Source of the DNA: Haloechinothrix alba
GTDB lineage: Bacteria; Actinomycetota; Actinomycetes; Mycobacteriales; Pseudonocardiaceae
NCBI RefSeq assembly: GCF_900188115.1
Contig: NZ_FZNW01000022.1
Location: 18,527-82,526, forward strand
DNA length: 64,000 nt
Direction of reading: 5' to 3'
Below, piece after piece: positions 25,095 to 33,334 of the stretch (within the stretch, counting starts at the first letter, position 1; each line of letters opens with the position of its first letter). The translations under genes were made by a program, and so were the position numbers. The notes beneath the pieces are model-generated. The model searched no databases and was not told the DNA's origin. It saw only the letters and a program-made list of their open reading frames with translations.

Positions 25095-25859
25095 ATGCTC
25101 TCCGAACTAACCAACAAACGAGCGCTGGTTACCGGCGCTGCACAAGGGCTCGGGCGAGCCGTCGCGGAACTGTTCGTGGAACGTGGGGCGCGGGTCGTCC
25201 TCGCCGACATCGACATGGAACGCCTACACAGGACCGCCACCGAACTCGGTGGCACGACAGTACCGGTGCGCTGCGACGTTACCGACGCGGATCAGGTAGC
25301 GGCCGCGGTCGCCAAGGTCGAGTCCGAGTGGGGCGGGCTGGACATCGCCGTCAACAACGCGGGCATCGAGGTAGCCAGTCCCCTGGTCGACCAGGCCGAG
25401 ACTGATTTCGACAGGCTGATGGCCATCAACGTCAAGGGAGTATTTCTCGGGATCAAATATGCCGCACCGGCGCTTGCCAAGGCAGGTGGGGGCGCCGTCA
25501 TCAACATGGCATCGGTCGCCGGGCTCGGCGGTGTGCCCTTACTTGGATCCTACTGTGCCTCGAAGGCGGCGGTGATCCGCCTATCGGAGACGGCTGCGCT
25601 CGAGTTGCGAGACTCCGGTGTCCGGGTCAATGCCGTGTGCCCCTCGTTCGTCGACACAGAGATGGTGAACCGGCTCGTGGATCCGTTCGAAGCCGCGACC
25701 GGCGCCAAGTTCGAGGATGTGGTCGCCGTCAAGCAGCAGCGCCTCGGCACGCCGGAAGAGGTGGCTGAGATAGTCGCCTTCCTCGCCTCGGACGACGCGC
25801 GTTTCATTACCGCGTCGCACTACGTCCTCGACTGCGCACTGAGTGGGAGCTTGTTCTGA
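25095..25859 (+). CDS. Short-chain dehydrogenase/reductase (first of a coupled pair)
   Basis: 254-residue classical SDR. The nucleotide-binding motif is TGAAQGLG (13-20), with D38 at the end of strand 2 suggesting NAD(H). NNAG is at 87-90, and the catalytic S140, Y153 and K157 are in place (NMAS; YCASK). It overlaps the next SDR by one base (TGATG), so the two are made together. The divergent acyl-CoA ligase lies 138 bp upstream. Substrate is probably a hydroxy/keto intermediate of the same pathway. Confidence 0.9.
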   Translation: MLSELTNKRALVTGAAQGLGRAVAELFVERGARVVLADIDMERLHRTATELGGTTVPVRCDVTDADQVAAAVAKVESEWGGLDIAVNNAGIEVASPLVDQAETDFDRLMAINVKGVFLGIKYAAPALAKAGGGAVINMASVAGLGGVPLLGSYCASKAAVIRLSETAALELRDSGVRVNAVCPSFVDTEMVNRLVDPFEAATGAKFEDVVAVKQQRLGTPEEVAEIVAFLASDDARFITASHYVLDCALSGSLF

Positions 25860-26620
25860 TGACCGAACTGCTGAAAGACAGGATCGCCATCGTCACAGGA
25901 GGCGCGAAGGGGCTTGGTCGGGCAGTCGCCCGCGGTCTCGACGAAGCCGGAGCCACCGTCGTGGTCAGTGACATCAACGAGGCAGGGGCCCAGGCCACCG
26001 CGGATGAGCTCAACAATGGCGTGGGTGCAGGCTGCGATGTCCGGGACGAGAACCAGGTCACCGACCTCATCGATTGGGTGTCCTCCCGATATGGCAGGTT
26101 GGACGTCATGATCGCCAATGCAGGCATCGCGACGGTCAGCCCGATCACCGAGATGCCCCTCGAGGAGTGGCGCTCAGTGCTCGCGGTGAACCTGGACGGA
26201 GTATTCACCTCGGTTCGGCACGCTGGCCGCGCGATGCTCGCGAACGGGGGCGGTTCCATCATCACGATGGCCTCAATCACCGGCTTCGCCGGATCGCCGC
26301 TGATCTCCCATTACGCGGCGGCGAAGGCGGGTGTCATATCACTGACGAGAACGGCGGCGGTGGAGCTGCGGGACCACGGTGTGCGGGTGAATGCCATCTG
26401 CCCCGGCTGGATCAGCACCGACCTGGTGCATGAGCGCCGCTACCAGTTCGAGGATGCACTCGGCATCGACTTCGAATCGATGATCAACAGCAAGCAGGGA
26501 CGTCTCGGTGAAGTCGAAGACGTCGCTCCGCTCGCGGTGTTCCTGGCCTCGGAGCGGTCCCGCTTCGCCAGCGGCTCAACGTTCGTCGTCGATGGCGGAA
26601 TGTCCGCCGCCCTGGTGTGA
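25859..26620 (+). CDS. Short-chain dehydrogenase/reductase (second of a coupled pair)
   Basis: 253-residue classical SDR with TGGAKGLG at 13-20, D38 after strand 2, and catalytic S139, Y152 and K156 (TMAS; HYAAAK). It has ANAG in place of the usual NNAG, a tolerated change. It is clearly a paralogue of the upstream SDR (similar insert after the active site with FE-D motifs and VKQQRLG/NSKQGRLG). Translation is coupled to that gene through TGATG. Its stop is one base from the stop of the convergent PucR gene, and its likely terminator sits within that gene. Confidence 0.9.
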   Translation: MTELLKDRIAIVTGGAKGLGRAVARGLDEAGATVVVSDINEAGAQATADELNNGVGAGCDVRDENQVTDLIDWVSSRYGRLDVMIANAGIATVSPITEMPLEEWRSVLAVNLDGVFTSVRHAGRAMLANGGGSIITMASITGFAGSPLISHYAAAKAGVISLTRTAAVELRDHGVRVNAICPGWISTDLVHERRYQFEDALGIDFESMINSKQGRLGEVEDVAPLAVFLASERSRFASGSTFVVDGGMSAALV

Positions 26621-26621
26621 T

Positions 26622-27857
26622 TCAGCCGCGCTCGGGCCCGGTTGCCGCACCATCGGGCCCGAGCGCCTTTCTTAGCCGTAGCGCCACCAGCAACTCGGCA
26701 CGGCGATCACTCAGGGCGTCGCCCAGGACATCACCCGCAGTCCGGCAGCGCAGTCGAACCGTGTTCTCGTGCACACCCAACTCGGCCGCCGCACGCGCAT
26801 GCGAACCGGTGGTGAGCGTGACCAACAACGTCTCCCGCACCCGCTGCGCACGCTCGCTCGCCCCAGTCAACTCCCCGAGTTCCTCAGCGATGAAGCGCTG
26901 CGCTGCCTGTGGGTCCGCGAGCAGGAACGACTCGAGACGAAGATCTCGATACCACAAACACGTACTCGGTTCCGTCAGCGTCGACCGGAGGGCAGCGGCA
27001 CGGCAAGCCTGCTCGTGTGCGCGCCGAAAGCCTCCGACTCCCGCGTCCGGTCCGCCTACGGCGACCGGCTCGTTCAGCCCGGACAACGCCTGCCGCACCG
27101 CAGCCAGGTGGGTGGAATCCGGCTGCGTGGGAAAGCCGAGCCAGCACGACCAGTATGCCGGATCTCGCCGCACAACCAGCCAACTCCACGATCCACAGTG
27201 TTCGGCCAGCCGAAGTACGGTGCGCCGCACCTCGTCCGGCCGCCCCCTGCCAAGCACGAGCGCGAGGTGACCGCCACGAAGGCGGTAGCCCAGGTCGTTG
27301 TCGAGATCCTGGGTATACTCGCCGACCGAGCCGTTCAACAGCCTGCCCACCAGGTCCTGCCTGCGTTGCTCGCCGGTGCTGGCACGCTCGCCACTCACCC
27401 ACTCGTACCGCGCAGCGATCAGGTCGAGCACCCGCATAACGTAGGGAAACACCGCCTGGGTGACGCCAGCGAGCGGGCGGTCGGGCCTACACTCCGATCC
27501 TGCAGGCTCCGATATTACGGCCCACTCCTGCAGCAATCTCTCGACCCCCACCCAGTACGCACGTTCCAGCTGTCCGTACGGAATACCGAGCTCGGCGACG
27601 AGGGAGGCGAAGTCCAGCGCGCCTCGCGGGTCGATGTCCTCCGGTAGGGCGCGCATTGTCGCAATATCGATGACGGATCGGACATTTCCGGTGACACAGG
27701 CGGTCAGCGCCTCATCAAAGGCGCGGTCGGCGACATGCTCGGGAAAGACGCTGTCTGCGATGGCGTTCCTGACCATCCGGGATAGTGCCGGCACGTCCAG
27801 CCGCGCCGCGAGACCGTGCGCATCGACCGGTAGCCGATCGTGCACCGATGCTGTCAA
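26622..27857 (-). CDS. PucR/CdaR-family transcriptional regulator 1
   Basis: 411 residues. The N-terminal helical region and central GGDEF-like region (LGYRLRGGHLALVL) are followed by a C-terminal PucR helix-turn-helix, TGSHARAAAELGVHENTVRLRCR. PucR-type proteins usually activate catabolic genes in response to a substrate. The start is read as TTG 27857 with GAGGAGG just upstream; a GTG four codons later is possible. It is the most divergent of the PucR proteins here and is convergent with the SDR pair, the obvious candidate targets. Confidence 0.83.
   Translation of the reverse strand: MTASVHDRLPVDAHGLAARLDVPALSRMVRNAIADSVFPEHVADRAFDEALTACVTGNVRSVIDIATMRALPEDIDPRGALDFASLVAELGIPYGQLERAYWVGVERLLQEWAVISEPAGSECRPDRPLAGVTQAVFPYVMRVLDLIAARYEWVSGERASTGEQRRQDLVGRLLNGSVGEYTQDLDNDLGYRLRGGHLALVLGRGRPDEVRRTVLRLAEHCGSWSWLVVRRDPAYWSCWLGFPTQPDSTHLAAVRQALSGLNEPVAVGGPDAGVGGFRRAHEQACRAAALRSTLTEPSTCLWYRDLRLESFLLADPQAAQRFIAEELGELTGASERAQRVRETLLVTLTTGSHARAAAELGVHENTVRLRCRTAGDVLGDALSDRRAELLVALRLRKALGPDGAATGPERG
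26629..26665 (+). terminator. Hairpin terminator of the SDR operon inside the convergent PucR gene
   Basis: CGCTCGGGCCCG (26629-26640), a 13-base loop, then CGGGCCCGAGCG (26654-26665), a perfect 12-bp stem followed by CCTTTCTT on the plus strand. It begins 8 bases after the SDR stop and lies in the last codons of the convergent PucR gene. Confidence 0.75.
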
Positions 27858-27921
27858 CGCCTCCTCCTCACCTCGTCAGCGGCAACGACAGGTGTGCCAC
27901 GGCGGTACGCGGCGGTGGCGC

Positions 27922-29286
27922 TCAGACCGACTGCTCCGCCTGCACGTCACCCGGCTGTACGAGCACCGTCTTACCGAGCCAACAGCAGATGTCAAGCGCG
28001 AGCTCCAGCTGGAGTCGGCCTTCCCGCAGTGGCCGTCCCAACTCCTCGGCAGCACGGTTCAGGCGATACACCACCGAGTTACGATGGAGGCTCAACCGCT
28101 CCGCCGCTGCGGTGTAGCTGCCACTCTCGGACAGAAAGACGTGCACCGTCTCTCGCAGCCGTGCCTTCGACGGGCCATCGATCGCCAGCGGGCCCAGCGT
28201 ATCCATGATCCACCCCCGCGTGGCCTCGAGATTCGTGCACATCAGCGCGACCAGTCCGACCTCGGCGAATGTCATGGCCAGCGGCCCCGGCAGTTGCCCG
28301 AGAAGCGCGACGTTCTGGACCTGCTTGGCCTGCCGATGTGAGCGGCCGAACCCGCCGACCCCCGAGATCGGGGCGCCTGCGGCGATCTTAACCGGATGGT
28401 CCCAGTTCGACACCACCGTGACCAAGTCGGCCGTATCCAGGCGGCTCTCCCTGCCCATAGGCAACCACGCCCAGGCTGACAGCTCATCACACGGAACGAA
28501 CAGCGGTCTTCCGGCACAGCCAAGACGCCTGGCCAGATCAATCACCGAGCGTTCCAGGTACGACAGCTCGCCATCCTCAGTGTGCGACTCGTCCAACCAC
28601 ACGACGAGGCCGACGTGGTATTGCCACAAACGGTAACCGAGCGTGCTCTCCGCAGCGCCAATGTCTACCGAGCGACCGTCGAGCAGGTCGTTCACTCTCG
28701 CCGTCCGCGAGGCATTGCGGCTGAGCAGCCAGCGATCCCGCTCCTCCTCGTAGACCGCGACGACACGCTCGGACGCCCTGTCGATATAGGCAGACGTGTC
28801 GGACACGATGTTCACTGCGGCGTTGGATACAGCGATCGCGTCGTCGCTGTGCCGCCGAAGCTCGTCGAGCGCCCACTGCAGGAAGCTGTCCTGGCCGAGC
28901 CGGTAGCAACGGACGAGCGCATTGACCGGAAGGCCCCGCTGGGCGAGCCGGCGCGCGTACTCAAGCGCGGCGGACGGCGCGACCGTGCTCTCGACGTCGA
29001 TGCCGTGCTGGAACATGTGCACGATAGTGGCCACATTCGCCTCGATGCTCGCACCCATGAGCTGCACGAGCGCATCATCGCCCGCCACATCGCTGACCTC
29101 GACGCACAATCGATCGAGCAGCTCCTGCGTGATGTCGGCCAGGCGGCTATTGAGCACGCTACCGACTCCGGCAACAAGGTCACGCGCCAACAGTTGGTTG
29201 TCGACAGGTACCGAACTACCGTCTGTTAGCATCGTGTCACCGTACACTCGCCCGTTCGGCGGTGTCACGTACGTTACTTGGCCCAT
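27922..29286 (-). CDS. PucR/CdaR-family transcriptional regulator 2
   Basis: 454 residues from ATG 29286, which has AAGGAG eight bases upstream. The N-terminal helical domain contains ALEYARRLAQRGLPVNALVR and RLGQDSFLQWALDEL, a pattern shared with the regulators at 51588 and 53298. A central domain (LGYRLWQYHVGLVVWLDES) and a C-terminal HTH (SGSYTAAAERLSLHRNSVVY) follow. It is downstream of the flavoprotein gene on the same strand and separated by 149 bp. Probably an activator of one of the neighbouring pathways. Confidence 0.87.
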   Translation of the reverse strand: MGQVTYVTPPNGRVYGDTMLTDGSSVPVDNQLLARDLVAGVGSVLNSRLADITQELLDRLCVEVSDVAGDDALVQLMGASIEANVATIVHMFQHGIDVESTVAPSAALEYARRLAQRGLPVNALVRCYRLGQDSFLQWALDELRRHSDDAIAVSNAAVNIVSDTSAYIDRASERVVAVYEEERDRWLLSRNASRTARVNDLLDGRSVDIGAAESTLGYRLWQYHVGLVVWLDESHTEDGELSYLERSVIDLARRLGCAGRPLFVPCDELSAWAWLPMGRESRLDTADLVTVVSNWDHPVKIAAGAPISGVGGFGRSHRQAKQVQNVALLGQLPGPLAMTFAEVGLVALMCTNLEATRGWIMDTLGPLAIDGPSKARLRETVHVFLSESGSYTAAAERLSLHRNSVVYRLNRAAEELGRPLREGRLQLELALDICCWLGKTVLVQPGDVQAEQSV

Positions 29287-29435
29287 TCGGTGCTCCTTAC
29301 CGAACCTCCCGATTGAGGTTTGCACCACACCCTGGCAGCCGAACGCGCCATTGCCACCGTGATCTCTGCACGGAGTCATCCCGCGTTTTTGGTCTTTGCG
29401 CACAAACGGCGCCCGCCAGCCCTCGTGTACCACGG

Positions 29436-30857
29436 TCAGCTCGCACGCGACAGGTAGCGCAGGGCATGCTGAGCGGCATTCGCTCCACACATTCCGTGCG
29501 CACCAGGGCCGGGCGGTGTCGCCGCGGAACAAATGTAGCGGCCGGGTACACCCGTCCAATACGGGTTCGGCGTAACCCGGGGCCCGAACACGACCTGGCG
29601 AACGTCCTTGGCGCCGGTAAGGATGTCACCACCGACGAAGTTGGGGTTACCCACCTCGAACTCAGTCGTGGTACGAACCGCCGTACCGACGATACGGTCC
29701 CGGAACCCAGGGGCGAAGCGTTCGATCTGCGCGATGATCGCTTCACTCGCATCTCCGGCGAAGCCATTCGGGACGTGCGCATACGTATAGACGGGGTGCA
29801 CGTTTCCGATCGATCGTGACGGGTCGGCAAGGTACTGCTGGCCGACGAGCACGAAGGGCCGTTCTGGCATCGCCCCCTCATGGATCTTGCGCTCGGCGTG
29901 AGCGATCTCCGGAAACGAACCACCGAGATGAACGGTGGTTGCCCTGCGCGCTTCCCTGCTGGACCAGGGCACGCCATCCTCGACGGCGAAGTCCACCTTG
30001 AAGGCACCGGGGCCGTGCCGGAACCGCCGGTAGGCGCGCGCGACCCTGCCAGGCAACCGGTTACCCAGGATGTCGACGACTGCGCCGGGAGCCAGGTCGA
30101 ACATCGTCACGTCGGACGGCGGCAGGTCCGCTGTCGAGCGGACCCGCACTCCCGTCTCGATGCTGCCGCCAAGCTTGCGCAGCTCCGCGGCAAGAGCGTC
30201 GGTGATCGAACGCGAGCCGCCCTCGGCGACGGCCCAGCCGTGCCGGTGCCCGGCTGTCGCGATCCCGAGTCCGATCGCCGACGACAGCGGACGATGCAGC
30301 GGGTGGATGGCGTGCGCGAGGAGCCCGCCGAGCAGCGCTCGTGCCTCCTCGGTTCGAAACAGTCGCGCCACGACCGACCCCGGAAGGACCGTCGGCAGAC
30401 CGAACCGCGCCAGCCGGAGCGGATGTCGAGGTAACCGCATCAAGGGCTGCATGATGTCGTGGGCAAGCTCGTCGAACCCTGCCGATGTGCGGCCGAACGC
30501 AAGCCTCCACCGCGGCCCGTCCACGCCAAGGTTCGCGGCCGTATCCTCCACCGATCGATACAATGCCGCGCTGCGCCCACCGTCCAGCGGATGTGCGCAG
30601 TCGATCTCGCTCCATCGCCACCGCAGACCATGACTCTCCAACGGCAGACTCCGCAGGAACTCGGATCCCACCGCCATCGGATGGATTCCCGCGCAGTGAT
30701 CGTGGAGCAAGCCTGGCACGATTGCGGTACTGGAACGGGTGCCGCCGCCGATCTCATCGCCGGCCTCAAGCACGGTCACCCTTACCCCTTCCCGGGCGAG
30801 TGTGACGCCGGCGGCGAGCCCATTGGGCCCGCCGCCGACGACCACGGCATCGCTCAC
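29436..30857 (-). CDS. Phytoene desaturase-like FAD-dependent oxidoreductase
   Basis: 473 residues. The N-terminal dinucleotide-binding motif VVVGGGPNGLAAGVTLAREG ends with an acidic residue in VLEAGDEIGGGTRS, and a C-terminal FAD segment includes YICSAATPPGPGAHGMCG. This architecture matches the crtI/PDS-like amine oxidase superfamily, which desaturates or isomerises lipophilic substrates. The ATG overlaps the stop of the upstream DUF3556 gene by 4 bp, so the two products are made together and may act as a membrane-associated pair. Carotenoid synthesis is unlikely because no other crt gene is nearby. Confidence 0.82.
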   Translation of the reverse strand: MSDAVVVGGGPNGLAAGVTLAREGVRVTVLEAGDEIGGGTRSSTAIVPGLLHDHCAGIHPMAVGSEFLRSLPLESHGLRWRWSEIDCAHPLDGGRSAALYRSVEDTAANLGVDGPRWRLAFGRTSAGFDELAHDIMQPLMRLPRHPLRLARFGLPTVLPGSVVARLFRTEEARALLGGLLAHAIHPLHRPLSSAIGLGIATAGHRHGWAVAEGGSRSITDALAAELRKLGGSIETGVRVRSTADLPPSDVTMFDLAPGAVVDILGNRLPGRVARAYRRFRHGPGAFKVDFAVEDGVPWSSREARRATTVHLGGSFPEIAHAERKIHEGAMPERPFVLVGQQYLADPSRSIGNVHPVYTYAHVPNGFAGDASEAIIAQIERFAPGFRDRIVGTAVRTTTEFEVGNPNFVGGDILTGAKDVRQVVFGPRVTPNPYWTGVPGRYICSAATPPGPGAHGMCGANAAQHALRYLSRAS

Positions 30858-32671
30858 TTGTGACTCCCTGTATCAGCTTCCGACTCTTTGTGCACGGCCT
30901 GCTCCGCCTCGTCGCTCTGCCGACGTTGCCACGTCACGGTCAACGGAATCGGGCCGTTCGGCAACCACGGCTGCTCGTTGACGGCATCCGACACCTTCCA
31001 CGTTCCTCGCTCGATGACTCCGAGCGCCGCGTCGATGACTTTGTAATGCTGAACCTTACTGTGAATGGCTTGCGACTCCACCCAAGCGACGATGAACTCG
31101 CCCGGTTCGAACCCGCACTGTTTCTGCACAGCGTTGATAAGGTCTTCGTTGTGCAGGTGTCCTTCGCCGAAGTTGAACCCGACCAAGGAGTTGCAGGCGA
31201 ACTCGGCCTCCCTGACCGTCGCTCTGTCCAGCTCGGGTACGTGCCGGATCAGCACTGAGAACAGGCCTCGACCCTGGCTGTGCATCGATCGCCAGCCGAT
31301 CGTCTGCTGAATGGTGATCTCCGCGACCGCCGGCGAATACTCCATCGCGCGTAGCTGATCAACCTGGTTCGTCGTCGGTCGCTTCACCCTGTTCAGCTTA
31401 TCCTCCGCTCCTGGCTGGAATGCCCACAAGGCGGACGCCCAATTACCCGCGTACTGCCTCATGGACGGGAGGAAGGACACCAGATCTGGCCGCAAATTGC
31501 CCAGAATGGGGAAGAATGCGAGTCCGGCCACAATCGCCGCGGTCAGCCATGCCGATGACATGTCCGCGACACCGTAACCGTCCCACGCCGGGAAGCCGAC
31601 GAACAGGAACACGGTGGCGAACGCGAAGAAGACGTTCCACTCCAGCGGCACGGCCAGCGGGAACGTCGATGTGATGAACACGTGGAACACCACCATCAGT
31701 ACAACCGCCAGCAGCGTGACCGTCGTGTTCATAGAGAAGAGCAGCACCAGCGGTGTCACGATCTCCACAACGGTGCCGCCGACGTGCGCCAGCGACCTGG
31801 CCACCATGGACGGGCGGATGTCCCTCGGAAAGTCACGGTACTGTGCACGCTTGAACCAGCGGCTGGGAATGAACGGGCTGTTGCTTATCATGGGAGGGAC
31901 GACCGGCGCGAAGTGCAGGCCGAACTTCGAGATCCCCGCCCCGATCCATACCGCGGCTATCAGTAGCTTCAACGCAATGATCATGTCGATAAACGGAAGG
32001 AACGTGAAGAAAACCATGGCAGGCAGGTACTGCTCGCTACGGGCGGCAAGGAATACCGTCTTATCCCGCAATCCATTCAAGATCAACAATACGATAATCG
32101 GGAGCACAAGGGCGGGAGAGATCAGTCCTGTCGTGTTGTCGGGTAGCGCTCGGAGCAGCGAGTCGGTCGACACTCCCGGCACGAGTATGCTGGTCAGTAA
32201 CGCGCCGAGCAGACCGAGGTAGAGCAGTACGTCGAAGGCCGTTCTCGTGTCACCCCCAGTGAATGGAACTCCCTTCCACGGTCGGAGGCGGATCGTTCCC
32301 CTCCTCGCCCAGAATACGATGCCGCCCGTCATGGGTTTGAACTTACCGGCAAGCGGCCCCCACGAACCCGCAACTCCCGTGACTTCCAGTAGAACCGTCC
32401 ACAACAGAAGCTTCTGGTAAACGATCGGCTCGTTCCACCAGACGGTGACGTCCCAGAACGGTCCCGCACCGGATGTCCAGGTCGCCACGAACGTCCCGAG
32501 GAGGACGTAGAGAAACAGCACCTTCATGATATACGTCGTGTGGATAATCTTCGGCGACCCGAACCCGTATTCGACCCAATGCCACGCGAGGCGCTTGGTT
32601 CGTTCGAATAGCGGCTTGTCAAGAAAAGTATCGACGTCGACCGGCGGGAAGTCGGCATTCTTGAACCCCAT
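30854..32671 (-). CDS. DUF3556-type polytopic membrane protein
   Basis: 605 residues with many hydrophobic helices between about residues 45 and 420 (for example VLFLYVLLGTFVATW and FDVLLYLGLLGALLTSILV), then a soluble C-terminal domain of about 180 residues containing ALGVIERGTWKVSDAV. The pattern matches the uncharacterised DUF3556 family found in mycobacteria and relatives. ATG 32671 has AAGGAG seven bases upstream. It is coupled to the flavoprotein gene and divergent from the LuxR regulator across a long gap. Function unknown. Confidence 0.68.
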   Translation of the reverse strand: MGFKNADFPPVDVDTFLDKPLFERTKRLAWHWVEYGFGSPKIIHTTYIMKVLFLYVLLGTFVATWTSGAGPFWDVTVWWNEPIVYQKLLLWTVLLEVTGVAGSWGPLAGKFKPMTGGIVFWARRGTIRLRPWKGVPFTGGDTRTAFDVLLYLGLLGALLTSILVPGVSTDSLLRALPDNTTGLISPALVLPIIVLLILNGLRDKTVFLAARSEQYLPAMVFFTFLPFIDMIIALKLLIAAVWIGAGISKFGLHFAPVVPPMISNSPFIPSRWFKRAQYRDFPRDIRPSMVARSLAHVGGTVVEIVTPLVLLFSMNTTVTLLAVVLMVVFHVFITSTFPLAVPLEWNVFFAFATVFLFVGFPAWDGYGVADMSSAWLTAAIVAGLAFFPILGNLRPDLVSFLPSMRQYAGNWASALWAFQPGAEDKLNRVKRPTTNQVDQLRAMEYSPAVAEITIQQTIGWRSMHSQGRGLFSVLIRHVPELDRATVREAEFACNSLVGFNFGEGHLHNEDLINAVQKQCGFEPGEFIVAWVESQAIHSKVQHYKVIDAALGVIERGTWKVSDAVNEQPWLPNGPIPLTVTWQRRQSDEAEQAVHKESEADTGSHK

Positions 32672-33334
32672 CGTCAGCTCCTTCGACAGAGGGGAGTACC
32701 TACCGGCCGGGAGTCCGTCGCACCGGCCGGATGTGTGTACTTGTCGTTTGACACGTTTTCCAGTGACCCGGGAGCTCGTGACAGCTGCTCACGCAGGTTC
32801 GCCTGGGAGCAGGGGCGGAATCGCATCTCCACCGACCTACCCCACGGAATGCGGCCAGTGCTCACCGTTCACCTCGCAATAAGTACGTCATGTGAATCAC
32901 GACATTAGACACGCGCCGACACCGCGCCTACGGTCGCCGCGTACCAAGTTCCGCGCTCCTCTTGTACGCACTGCACAGTGCACCGGGCTAACACGAACGC
33001 ATACCAGTTGAGCCGCCACACTCGAATGGAAGCAGGCACCGCGCTTTTAGGAACACCGCACAAATTCGGTAGCTATTTTCGTATCGCGGACACCTTAGCG
33101 GCGAAGCGATCGTTGCTTGATGCTTACGTCGGTCACAGGAATCAACAGATGGATCCTGCGATCCGGGAACCACCGACCTTCCACGCGTACCGCCGTCGCC
33201 ATGAGCGGGCCACACGGCACAGGTGCGCGATGTGGCGTCGACCACGCCAAGGCTCGCCACGGCGATCGTGAGACCTCGTGGACCGTGTACGCGTGCTCCC
33301 GACACGGTACTGCGAAACCAACAGAGGCAGCGTC
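32672..33334. other. Long divergent intergenic stretch, no gene seen
   Basis: 663 bp between the DUF3556 gene and the LuxR regulator. Base composition is less GC-biased than the flanking genes, with AT-rich runs near 32880-32905 and 33045-33085. Open frames here are short or are shadows of the regulator gene. It must hold at least two promoters, probably with regulator sites, but I could not identify any with confidence. Confidence 0.45.
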
